This document shows positions 10,930-22,830 of a stretch of 64,000 nucleotides of DNA, piece after piece. The position numbers were made by a program, and so were the translations under genes. The stretch's first letter is position 1; each line of letters begins with the position of its first letter. Origin of the DNA: Campylorhamphus procurvoides. Taxonomy: Eukaryota; Chordata; Aves; Passeriformes; Dendrocolaptidae. Where the stretch lies: NCBI GenBank assembly GCA_013396655.1, contig WBMV01007712.1, positions 744,001-808,000 of the forward strand, written 5' to 3'. The notes beneath the pieces were generated by a model that was given only the letters and a program-made list of their open reading frames with translations, was not told the DNA's origin and ran no database searches.

Positions 10930-13900
10930 CTAACAATGGGATTGAGATTTTTGTTCATTCATTTCTTTTTAGCAACAATAATAGCCATTGTGCTAATCCA
11001 ATGGTATCATTTTAGAGTATCCATTTCTGTCTGCAAGAATTACTTTTAAAGGAAATGAAAAACTACAGTTTAAGAGTGAATGAAGATCACATTGTCCTGG
11101 TCATGATCTTTAAACTATTAAATTAATAATAATGAGTATATTTTGGTTTAAGCTTGGTAATTCCATTGTGGCAGTCCATCCAGAAGATTTGAAAATTACA
11201 GAAAAAAAAATAAACAAAACAAACTCCAAAGGAAGGCTTTGTGAAACACAGCCTAGACAGGTAGATTTGTACTCAGTTTTTAACATGTTTCACATAGATA
11301 TTTCCAAACTACCAAGATACATCGAGCATTTTGCTGACAGAACAGAGAGTAGGAGAATGGGGGTGAATTGAGTGCAGTTATGTCCTCCCTGTGACACTTG
11401 AACCTTCACAGACTGAATCCGTTTGCTGTTAAGAGAGGTTTCTGCTACAGCGCTGTCAAAGATCCCACAGAGAAGTACAGACCCTGCCCTGTTTTGCAGA
11501 AATAAAAGCTCTACATAGGCACATTGCTCAGTATTATGCCCATCTCTGTATGCCCTTTCTGGTCACAAGAGCATCCATGAGGATGCTTTGCTACAAGGCA
11601 GGGAGCACAGACGGCATGAAGAAGTTGAGAGAGAGGGGGCAGAACTGGGGAGGTCTGTCCTTGCCTCACCACATTTATCAGTCCTTATAGAACATCTCTT
11701 CACCATCTCTCCTGCAAAGTGTATAATACACCTGCCTGAGAAGAGCTGTGACACAAGTTAAGTCATGAAAGCTTTGCGAAAGCTTTGAGACCACAGATTT
11801 CCTTCGAATGACACTGGCAATCCATTTCTGTACATTTGAAATCATTCTAGACCCACAGAAAATGGAATTCTGATTTGTGACATCTGGAACCAGTCATTTT
11901 CTCATATATTATGTGCTCTTCAAATTTCTCTATTTACCATCTTTGTTTTCCCTTCATCATCAGTGTTGAAAGGTCAATTTTTTGTTGTTGGCTTTTTTTT
12001 TTTGTTGCTGTTGTTTTGTATTTGGCACAACACACTTCAGGAAGAAGAAATTATCTCATGACAGGGGAAAAAAAATGCAAAACACCAGCTGACCCAAATA
12101 AACAATATTATGCATCAAATGGTCACAATTTTCTCAGGGAATTTTATGAGTGCTGCCTGTTCCTGTTCTTCATGCCTAAATATTTAATGAAGAGATGATT
12201 TCTGGGGAAGAATGGGAATATTCGAAAACCCTTTAACCTTATTTAAGAAAAATAAGCAAAGAGGAACATTCTTTGGAATCAATCTATAAGAAGAGTGAAT
12301 GGACATACAAGAGGAAACACAAAATAAGAGCTGGATTTTAAAGGAAGTGTGAGGAACTATTCCTTTCCCATAGAAATTACAGCCCAGGAGGCCAAGAGCT
12401 GCCCAGATCTGTCCTTGTTCAAGAGTAGATTTTACCTAACAAAGAATTTCTGAGCGGCCAACAGTAACTTGTATAATTCAAAGAGTCTAAGAGGACAGCA
12501 ACTTTCCTCTGCCTCTGGGTCTTCTCTGCTTTTACTTTTGTTTAATATTCTGTTTGTGTCTTTCCCAGTAGCTCAAGAGCATAGTTTTAATCCTAGGATA
12601 GGTATTGCCAGCTTATTTATTATTTATGCCGTGTTTTCATTAAGAGCTTGTTTAGTTCTCCTGGGAATTTCTTTACTTTGTGCTTGTGCCCTTGCTTCCA
12701 GCCAGGCTTTCCAGGACAAAAACATTAGGGAGTGAGATCACATTTCTAGAAGCATTTCACAATGGCAATGCAGCAAACAGTCCATATGTCCTGATGCAGG
12801 GACATGTGGTGCCCCCTCATCAGCTGGGTTTCTGTGCTTGCAACCTCATTGCCATATTTTCAAGAAGGTTGGTCAGGGAATTGCAACTCACTTTTAAACT
12901 GTCTTTTCACTTCCACAAATAAAACCACAAACTGCAATTTGCTGTCTAACAGTCCAAGAAGGCCTTTGGGTCATTTATCACTTGGGCTTACATCCCCCCA
13001 CAGAGATAAGCAAGGGGGCACTGACAGATTGCCTGGCAGTCAGAAGTAGGTGTTTTCCACACCATGCCCTTCTGGACAGTCTTGCTACTCTTGAAACCTC
13101 ATTTACATCACTGATTGTGACAACAGTTTTATTTCTGTATAGTTCTGTAACCTCTTAAAATTTGCCCTGACAGTGTGCATGAGTTCAGCTTTATGAGATC
13201 AGCATTAAGCCATTCCAAAGTCATCTGATTTTCAAGCAAAGTGCACATTCTGTTTCCATCAATAAGGCAAATCTCATGCACAGAAATAAAAAATAATATT
13301 TTCTCTATCACGTTGTTGTACTAGTAAAAAGTAAATGAGTTTTAAAGTAGATTTTTAATTGACTCTAAAACAAGCAGAGTAGAGGAAAATACAATTAACC
13401 CTAGGAAGCTCTTAAATAGATTTTTTTAATTAATTCTAAAACTGACTTTCAAATTTTATGAATTTTTGTTTGACAGTACAAAAGAACTCTGAAAGGTTAA
13501 CTTGAAAAGGAGAAATTTCCCTGACTTCAAAGCAGAGTTGAAAGCTTATCAAATTTCCCAGTCTTTGCTCTTTGCTTTCTCACATTCCCACTCTTCATTC
13601 CTCAATACTTCTATCAGAAACTAAACGTGGGAATGTGGTTATCCATAACATTTTGTGAAAGAAAAACAAAAATCAGGGGTAGGTCTTGGCAGATATGTAA
13701 AGCCACTATTACACATATGCTCTGTGGTAACTGTATCATCACATCACTCTTAGGAAAAATAGTACTGCTGAATCTCTAACAGAAAACAAGTGAAAATTTT
13801 CAAGTAGCAATGAAAGAACTCCTGAAGTCAGAAGCAAATGAGCAGTTCTGGGTGCTCAGTGATTTCATTTCAGAAATAGCATTTTCAGTCATTTGGGAAG

Positions 13901-15107
13901 AGGATATGGAGAAATGTTGATGCTTCTATGTATGGGCACTTTCATATACATTAGGTAACAGGCATTAAAACCTGAATAGAAATGTGGCCACAATCGTCTG
14001 ATGGATGAAATCAGCCCTGCTTATACATCCTCAGCTGAAAAACCTCTGGCTGCTGCCCTACAAATCAAATATTGCTTTTAATCCTACTGAAATTCTTGCA
14101 GTGACAGTTTTCTTTAGCTCCAAGGAGTGAGGCAGGAGCTCGGATCTTTGAGGAAGGTCATGTTCATGTGAAATGCTAATAATGGGCACAAACATTAGCC
14201 AGTCCTCAAAATGCTACCACACAGGACGTAAATGTCAATATCCTCATCCTGCATTCAGACAGAGTGAGACAAGCAGGTTAAATGATTTGCCCAAGGCCAT
14301 GAGCAAGTTAGGAGCAGAGTGGGATGGCAACTAAGGCATTTCATAGCAAAATGCATGCTGCTCTTATAACTGATGATTGGGGGCCACTTGTTCATGGGCT
14401 GTTATTGCTTTGAGCTCAAAGGCACAAAATAGCTTCATTTTTAATAAAAAATCTTTTTAAAAATTAAAAAGTTGCACATAGCAGTTCGCAGATGAAGCTG
14501 CACTTTTGTGGTATTTCTAATGGCTGCTTTTTAATAGACATCACTAAAATGCTATTTAGTTAGCCACTAAAAGTTAAGCCCTAGCCTCGTTCTATCTCAT
14601 GCTAGGGGCAATGACAGGCCACACAGCAAAGACAGCTGATAAAATAGGAAAGGCCAGACTTCTCGATGGTGCAACAAGGAAGTCGCTGACAGGACCACAG
14701 GGTTGTTACACAGCTGAGCTCAAGGGTCAGTAAAACATTCAGATATAAAAGCTGTATTAGGGTGATGCTGTCAATTTAAGCACAGACCAAATATAAAACT
14801 GTAAGAAACAAGCTTTCACAAAAAACCAAGCCCATATTAAAAATGTCTAATTTTTTTTTAACAAATGCTTTCTCCTTCAGATTCTGAAATAGAAATACTG
14901 CTGTAGCATAAAACTGATCTAACTGAATTAAATACTCATTCTGAGAAATAGATAATATACAGAACAGACAGTAAATTATGAAAGGTTTTTTCACCTCTTT
15001 TAATAGCTGAAATTGTCTTAGAAAAACAGAGAAATATATTTGTTTATGAACTGACAGTATTTTCTTATGGAATCATGATAATATATCTAGCTATTTTTGC
15101 ACATTAC
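10930..15107 (-). other. Intron 21
   Basis: This intron has donor GTAATG and acceptor cattgttag. It contains a T-rich tract with TTG/TGT repeats near 11980-12020 and a decayed MIR-type SINE at 14232-14345. The many short open frames show no similarity that I recognise. Confidence 0.85.
14232..14345 (+). mobile_element. MIR-type SINE fragment (ancient)
   Basis: The stretch around aggttaaatgatttgccc, aaggccatgagcaagttagg and agcagagtgggat follows the 3' half of the MIR consensus (gaggttaagtaacttgccc, aaggtcacacagctagtaag, gcagagccgggat). It is diverged, as expected for an element older than the bird-mammal split. The 5' boundary is uncertain. Confidence 0.6.
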
Positions 15108-15162
15108 CTTTCCAAATATACTCAGTCTCTTAGGATCAATGAAGGGCTGTTTCAATAGTGAT
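15108..15162 (-). CDS. DPP10: DPP10 exon 21
   Basis: This 55-nt exon starts with one base that completes a Glu codon and encodes SLLKQPFIDPKRLSIFGK. It is the strand leading into the nucleophile elbow and ends exactly one codon before the mutated serine position. It aligns residue by residue with TMLKEQYIDRTRVAVFGK of DPP6. The acceptor is ttgcctttcag and the donor GTAATG. Confidence 0.95.
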
Positions 15163-15364
15163 CTGAAAGGCAAAAAGTTTTTTTTTTACTCTGGTAAACT
15201 AAAATGCTGAATTTTACTTGCTGAATATACTATGTAAAGAAAATTACTCAAAGAGTAAGGATTCATCGTACATGCAGATCAGGTATAAGAAAAAATTATA
15301 TCCATACAAGTAGTACTACACTGTGAAATGATTTGCTTCCTAATTCCTTTTCTATACGGAAAAC

Positions 15365-15425
15365 AGTTGGTGTTAGGCTCATCTCTAATTTAGACACCTG
15401 AATTTAAGCATCTTGCCTAAATCAC
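15365..15425. repeat. Possible ancient amniote repeat
   Basis: The motifs gttaggctcatctctaattt and tagacacctgaatttaagca, followed by tcttgcctaa, recall TTAGGCACCTAAAT-type sauropsid repeats like the one near 7150. It is decayed and short, and I cannot name a family. Confidence 0.25.
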
Positions 15426-16253
15426 CCATTTACATCTGCTTTTCAGTTAAAGGACAGAAGAGAGACACTGTCAAACAGCTGTTCTTTCCCACCCATGCTG
15501 GAAACCTCTCTGTCTGAGTAGAATCATCCTCCAGAAATGCCAGGATTTTCCACTGACTAGGGTTTAAAGAACTAGCTTTGACCAGCTTTTTGACAGTTGA
15601 AGGAAGGTAAGAGGAATGCAACTTCTTGAATCTAGATAGTTAAACAAATAATTAATACTCTCATCAAGGGATTAAGCAGCTATGGTGAATTTTTTTACAG
15701 AAAGGACAGAATAAGCTGAGGGGGAAAATCCAACTGGCTTTTGAGGAGACAGAACCAGCTGCAGCAGCATCTCTCACCCAAGGGCACCCTCTCTTTTTCC
15801 CGTGCAGTGCATCCAAAGAGACGTCAGATGAAATTTAGCCTAAAAGGTCTTGATATTTGAGTAGGGAGCTCAGTTCTCACAGCATGGCCCTCCTGTAAGG
15901 GTCATCTGGAATTGCTCTGCTCAACATGGCCCACTCCTGACCAACATGAACACCAGGAGCCCTATTGCCCAGGCAGGTCACAGCAGACACAGCTGCCTAC
16001 TCATGCAATGGTGAAGCATTAACTGCATCAGCTTCAAAAGAAGAAGAAGATATCTGGCTTAAAATTTGTCTTTCCTCGGGAAACCCTAGAAAATATCCAT
16101 CCAGACACTGGTATTTGTCATTTTGACATGAGTAAAGAATGTTGTCAAAGCTACATGTGAGTACCTCACAGGTGGAAATTACTCTTGTCTGCAGCTGGTG
16201 GATTTATATCAGTTTAAGCACGATAATGCAAATGAGAAATAACAGGCATTTGC

Positions 16254-16345
16254 CCAAATTTTGCTCTCATTTACACCACTATAGCTCCATTTGCTTTGTG
16301 CAATTACTCCGGATCTCTGTAGTGAAAATGAGAGCAGTATCCAGT
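16254..16345. mobile_element. Palindromic ancient MITE-like element
   Basis: TGCTCTCATTT at 16262-16272 is mirrored perfectly by AAATGAGAGCA at 16326-16336. Between them lie tacaccactatagctcc and ttactccggatct. This fits a long palindromic repeat type common in sauropsid genomes, in which CTCATTTACACC and a central TAACTCCATTGA are mirrored. The element is about 90 bp and decayed in the middle. The inverted ends are seen; assignment to a non-autonomous DNA transposon is inference. Confidence 0.5.
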
Positions 16346-16693
16346 CATACAGGCCTCAAATACTGTAACACAAATGCATTGAATCATTAACATGTACAAC
16401 AAGAAATTTTCCTAAGGGGCATAGACAAACATGAATTAGCTCAGAAGGCGTATTTAGATTGCATACAGCAGGTCAGCTTTATCAAATAGAAGCACCAACA
16501 CAAAAAAACACCTCTCTGATCTATTTGTTGTTTGCAATGAATATATTACTGTTTCAAAATTTTCAACTGCATTAAAATAAACATTAACAACATTCACTAT
16601 GTGAAGAAAACACTCTGGGCAGTTTCAATTCAAAATGCTCATTCATCAAGGTGAAGGAAGAGTGAAAGAGAAGAAAAGTTTGCACATACGTAC

Positions 16694-16888
16694 TCTACAG
16701 CTGCTATTTGGTCCTTCACTTCCACTGATCCTAAGCGTCGGTGGACCTCCTGTAGAATCTTGAGGCCTTGAAATCCACTCCCTCTGCCATCAAATCGAGC
16801 TACGATGACATTATCAGAGTTGACAAGCACTGAGTCCCAGTCAATGTGAAACTTATCTGTAACCAACTGGCTGCCTGGAGCTTCATCA
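16694..16888 (-). CDS. DPP10: DPP10 exon 20
   Basis: This is the longest exon here (195 nt) and encodes the core of the alpha/beta-hydrolase fold. It begins with one base completing Ile and then DEAPGSQLVTDKFHIDWDSV, and later carries VIVARFDGRGSGFQGLKIL and HRRLGSVEVKDQIAAVE. The first Asp (about residue 568) occupies the place of the oxyanion-hole Tyr547 of DPP4, 83 residues before the nucleophile position in both proteins, so a second catalytic element is lost. FDGRGSG is conserved across the family. I place the donor at 16693-16692 because GA joined to exon 21 gives Glu and keeps the frame. Confidence 0.96.
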
Positions 16889-18649
16889 CTGCAAATACCA
16901 ACACACCAGACACAAACGACGACTATTGACAATGTGATGCACTGTGCCGATGTCCGATATTTGACTCAGCCTAGATGGCAGAGTTCAGTCGGTTACGCAA
17001 TCCTGCCAAATTACTGTCACTTCCATCGATACCATCACATTAGTTAGTGCTGGTATCCCTGCAGCAGTAGTAAACAAAATGATTTCTTTAACTATATAAC
17101 CACTATGTTGCAGTGCTGCCAATACCTGAATATGCTTTGTTGAAAGAAACAGAAAATTAGTGCTCCTTGTAATAAAGTGAAAAAAACCCCCAACACATAA
17201 TAACAAATGACTAGCTCAGTTCTGAGAAGGGTCATGCAGAATTGGTTAAGCTGCACTAAAAACACAAAAAGGAAAATTCATTCTGTACCCTGATTACCAT
17301 TTGGTAGGATATATAACACTATTAAGAAGCACGTTATCTTAGAAAACAAAAATAATTGCATTATTGTATACTCAAATGGATTTTTTGAAATAGAGCACAA
17401 AGAAGACTGAAATACACATGTGAGAAAATGGTATTTTCTCCATCCAAATTCATAGCAAGAAATGGATGCAGGCAGGAGTGATAAGTTTATTTTATGACTT
17501 AAAAAAAAAAAGTGGTTTACATCAGAAAAGGTGGAATAGAATGGGGGAATGAAGTTTCTAGAGGAACAATAAGATTTGCCATTGAAGCCAAATACACTAT
17601 TTTCCTTACAAAGAAAATAAAATGTCGGTTTTAAAAGGGAAGTTTGTCATTATTTTTCCCCAAAGACAAACACAGAATAAAAGAGCAGGCTACCATGAAG
17701 TTGTACAAAATGCAAAACTGTTCTATGCAGGCTGCATCTGCCAGTTGACTGCAAATTAAAATGTAAAAGCGTCTTTGCTGGCTGTATGGAAATTAGATTG
17801 GATGGTCTGTGGGAATATCCTGTCTGAGGTGAAAGAAAAATGAATACAGAAATTATTGTTTTGCCAAAGAGACTTATGTAAACCTGGGGGAGGAAAGACA
17901 TAAAAAATATTCTACAATAACTACTGTCTTACATGTACAATAAAATGCTGATTCAATCACTGGTTTTGGCTGTGGATAACACAGACCATCTCCAAGGTAA
18001 TTACCTGATTAATTAGAAGGCATATGATAAACACATATGTTCTCACATTCAGCCAGACCCACCTATGTAGGTGCTATATTATGTACTGAAATCAGGACTA
18101 CTTGGTTACAGACCAAGTCACAACATGTTATGCTTGATTTATCTTGTGTATCAGGCTTATACTTTGCTTTATAAAAAGAAAGGAAGGGCATCTTTTTGTT
18201 TGCTTAACCATTTCAGTTATGATTACACTAACTGCTAACAATGCAGAGCAGTGTTTGGAAATACTGTCAAGTGAGCTGTGCGGAAAACAGGATTCAGAAA
18301 GTACATAAACATTATTATTTACAATAATAATGCAACAATACTTTCAATTTCTGCTTGTTGTACAGAGGAAGGTTTTCAGAAGCACTACACACTGACACAG
18401 ATGTTTTCACAAAGCATTTATCATTACTTCCAATAGTAGCAGCATCAGACCAGTTATAATTATTTTTAAGTTCTTGCAAATTTCCACAATAAGGTAATGT
18501 CAGAAATATCCATGTTTGACTAGGTAACTTTCCAACAGCTTAATGCACCCCACACCAGTGAAAATATGATAAGCCAGCCTGCTTCCCTCCCACCTAATGT
18601 AAGAACCGAACTAATACACATTTGACTTATACGTTATATATACAGCTGG

Positions 18650-18672
18650 TGTGTGTATACATATATATATAT
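18650..18672. repeat. TG/TA microsatellite
   Basis: A short run of GTGTGTAT passes into a TA dinucleotide array, ending at atatgtc. It is short enough to be only mildly polymorphic. Confidence 0.8.
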
Positions 18673-21600
18673 GTCAGACACTTAGAAATATGGGAAGAAC
18701 CACTACATTTGTAAGCCTTTCTCTAAGCCAGAAAGTGCTTAAAACCAGAAAGTGTTTTAAATCACAGATGATACCCTCAGGGAATTTCTTCTGCTAAGAA
18801 AGGAACAACAAACAGAACCTCAGCAGGATTCTCAGTGGGCGAGAACTGACAGTGATGGGTTCCCAAGCTCCTTTTTGGAGGGCATAGCTGGGCTACTTTC
18901 AGGTTCAGACTTTAATCACTATACATCTTCTGGTCCTACATGATGGGTTGTTTGACATATTGCTTTTGGAAGCAATTTTCCAGTGGCTAGTTTATTTCAA
19001 GATTGTCTGTATAAGTAGTCTGTGACAGGCATTTAAAGCTATTTCCATCAAGGTACGTATCAAAATTCCCATTAGCACCAAGCGCTCTCTTTACTCTTCA
19101 GCTGCTACTATAAAATGATACTGATTTTCTGAGGTGTGCTTCCGTCCTTCATGGAGAGATAGCACCATGGTCTGTGCACCATTTAGGCCCCCATGCTAAC
19201 CTTTTAAACGGGGCTTCTGCAAGGTATTAATTCTTCATGCAAGTTTGATCATCTTGAGGCCTCTGTAACAAAGACTGATACGACAGGGCAGTAATAGATG
19301 CACAGCCTGACTTGGGAAGTTTGTCCTGAGTTTAGAGCTCTCTCAAAGGTCAGGTTCTGTTTTATGCTTTACTCACAGCCTGATTATAATTAACTACTGT
19401 TCAGTGATACACTCTTCAGAGAATCATTTCTTGATCCCAGTAGTAAGACTGCAAGAAAGTCTGTGCCATTTCTGCTTGGGTGTAATCCAAACACAGAAGT
19501 CTTCCTTGACTGTGGGTGGCCCTAAGGGGATCCTGGACTAGCCAAAGCACTATAGAAAAATCAGAGCCAACACCAAAGGGCAAAGCAAAGTTAAAGGCTC
19601 TTCAACGTCCTTCAGGGGTTCCTTAAGGAGCATCATCTCCAAAGTCAAACAGCAGGAGAAGAACGATTCAAATGAAGACTATGCCTAGTTCTTCCTGATT
19701 CATTTTTCTTCCTTGTAAGTTGACAGCACTTGCACTTTCACTTTTTTTTTTTGCTCCTGACTTTCAAGGTTCAGAGCTGTCCAATGTGTGTCTTCAACAG
19801 TGACTGCACTCAGATTAGGAGTCCACTGTGGCAGCCCAAGTGCTGACGGCTCAGGCACACTGCTGGAGTTCACCACCGAGGTACTGTTTAAATAGACAGA
19901 AGCCATCAATAATATACCAATATCACTGACCTCTGTGGGTCATTTGTATGCTTCTTGCAAGGCAGTTACATACATATCAGGCTGCCTGGAAAAAGGGGCA
20001 GCTCATTATAAGTTCATATATTGCTGAAGAGAGAAGAACCTGTTTTTTCAGATTCTGTAAGGAAAAAAACTAAAGTCTCTGTTCATGACTTGAGCTACAG
20101 CCCACAGAGAATAATGCAAGAGGCTGTTGTGCTGTACTCTGAGCAATACTCCTCTGCCACTCTGCTATTGTGACTGCAGCAAAATTTATTACACATTTTG
20201 CATCATTTAAAAGCTAATTTCCAAGATTTTGAATAGGAATTTTAGAAGTCATGGAACTGACCAAGCAGGGGGGAAGAAAATTTTAAAAGATGAATGCCAA
20301 ATAACTGCTGCCATCGTTGCTTAATTTTCAGCACATCTCTATTTCTGCAAAACAGTGGATTTGATGCAGCACCTGAAAAAGGTAACCTGACAGCAAATAT
20401 GTGAGAAAGACTACAACTCAATGAATAAAATCTATGCAAAGAAATGTTATTGATGAAAGTAATCTTTTGTTTATGGTGAAACAGTGGGGAAAGATCATTT
20501 TGCAAACAATAGAAAAATCCACTTCATTTTCAGATTTCATAAGTATCAACTTCCACAAGCATCAGCTTCCAAGCACACTTACCATTACTGGTCAAAAATC
20601 AGGGAATCTGAATAGTCTCAAATGCTGAGAACAAAAAATTCCAAATGCTTTCTCATTATTCATATGCCCTGCTTAGGCATAGCAGAGTGGAACTAAAGAC
20701 AGATCACGTGTTTACAACTCCTGCCTGCAATATGGCCAAACAAACTAAAACACGTGACTGGAAGAGATTCCATTATGAGGACAGAAAACATCTGATAGGT
20801 AGGACCAAAGCAGAGAGCACAGTATGAAAAATGAAACAGTTATTCCTAAAATATCTTTCTGAAACCCTTGAGCCTGAAAATTTTAAAAATACAATTCTGA
20901 GAGCAAGAGATGTAACCCTGTCCTGTGTCACAGGAAAAGGAGGTGCAGTTTTGAATCTCCTCTTGCCTTTTTTTTTTCCCTATGGAAGATTAAACGAGCA
21001 TTTTATTCACACAGCAAGATATATACTTCTGTGAGAGAAGTGGGAATAAGGGAAGCTGAAAGAGGATGAATCGTAGCTCAATGATTCCATGAGACTTTTG
21101 TGTGGACAAGACTGAAGAGAAAGGGAGTGAGCAGATCCATCACTGCCCACAGCACCAGGACTGCTACTGCCAGTGAAACAGCTGGAATGAGCCTCCAGCC
21201 TATTCCTCTTTTAGACTAAGCTAAATGAATCCCCCCTCTAGGCACTGAAAAATATTAAAGAGTTCAAAGAATGGAGAAGAACATCTAAAAGAGTAAAAAA
21301 GAAAAGACTCTCCATCAAATACTTTGATGTAACAGAAACCCAAAAGATCAGTGAAATACTGGCACACTCTGCTGAGGCAGGATGACTACAGGCATGAAAT
21401 GGAGAGTTGGCAAAGTAATTCATGAATTATTCACGTGATTTAGGGATCCCCTAAAAAGTAAAGTTTTCAGCTGTTCAACAGAGGAAAAACTGGCCAAACA
21501 AAATGGACTTCAGGGATGTTCCCCCTACAAGCATATTGCGATGGAGTAGTGGAATCCACCAGGCACTTCTACACTTCCTCATGCAGCCAAGCATTGTTCC

Positions 21601-22718
21601 TTCTCCTGCAACACCTGCTAGTTAAAATGAGCAATATTCTTTATGACAAGTGAAAGACACACAGGACAGCTATTAATTGGCAGAGTGTTAGCATTCCTCA
21701 GATTATGAATAGTTCCCAATATTTGCATTATGCCTCTCTCTACTTCTTCTAGTCTTTTAATGACTTGTTCTCAAAGCTGCAAAAAAACTTCACTTCAAAC
21801 CCTAATGTCTTATTTTGCCATCAGTCCCGAGAGTGTATTCACTGGAGGCATAAACAGGTTTGATGACCTGTGCAAGGCCTGAAACTTTCATCTTTTCAAC
21901 AACCAGGTAAACCAATTCCTGTTTATTACCAAAATATAAGAGAACAAGTAAGCAAACAAACAAAAAGAAATCTCTTGGAGACAACTGACTGTTACTCTGG
22001 AGAATACCTGTTGGGTTTTTTCTCCATCAAATATCAGAACAAGCTTTCCACTGACTCAGTTTTACAGTATCCACTTACATATTGGACAATTTTAAATGGT
22101 GTTAAATAATAGATACTGACATTTAAGACACATTATCTACAGATTTGAAGTAATGAGGTTAATTATGTTCAAGGCAAAATAAAGAATAATTATCTACTCT
22201 GATTTTATTATCCAGATTAAATGCTAGAGTCTTAATCATTTCCTGTGTGTTACCAAGAAGTGTATCTTCCAACTTTTTTAATGAGTAAGGTGAACCATAA
22301 TGAGAAAATCAAGGATCAGAAATTTAAACTTTGATCTTAATTATATAGAAAAAATAAGATAATCACTCTTTCAGGCAATTACCGTAGAGCTCTTTACTCT
22401 GTAGCTACACTGTAAGTATTACAGCAGAAGGAAACTGAGTGTGAAATGTATTAATGGTTTAGGAGAACAAATGGAAGAAAGGAAGTGTTTTAGTATATTT
22501 AACTTTTTATGGGCTACACATCACAATTCTGGAAAGAAAAACAGCGCTACGTGGCATAACTGGTTTCTACATGAGAACTACCTGTTAGATAGTCCAGCCA
22601 TACAGATGGACATACATTTTAACACAGCAGTATCTACCATCTGAGCATTGCAGCATGCTTTGCAACTGCTAATGGATTAATGTTCACCAAATCCTTATGA
22701 TGAAGGTTACAGGATATT

Positions 22719-22830
22719 CAGGGCCTGGTCCTTGAGCTTGTGTCTACATGGAACTGTACTCAGTTCACACCCAGGTTTCACACCAGACCAGATTCCACTG
22801 ACAAGGTCCCTTCCAGGATTCAGCCTTAAC
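22719..22830. repeat. Possible ancient palindromic repeat
   Basis: The segment starts with agggcctggtccttgagc and ends with ccttccaggattcagcctt. These ends are rough inverted copies of a GGGCCTGATCC motif found at the ends of some old sauropsid repeats. The inner part includes ccagattccactgac. The match is degraded, so this is a weak call. Confidence 0.3.

Larger units (their letters stand above)
15163..16693 (-). other. Intron 20
   Basis: This intron holds two repeat traces: a possible old element at 15365-15425 and a palindromic repeat at 16254-16345. The donor is the overlapping sequence GTACGTATGT and the acceptor gcctttcag. No exon besides the flanking ones was seen. Confidence 0.85.

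Noticed and set aside
16639..16693. Continuation of the open frame past exon 20 (VCANFSSLSL)
   Set aside because: It lies behind the GTACGT donor, and joining to exon 21 restores perfect family homology. The read-through is intron.
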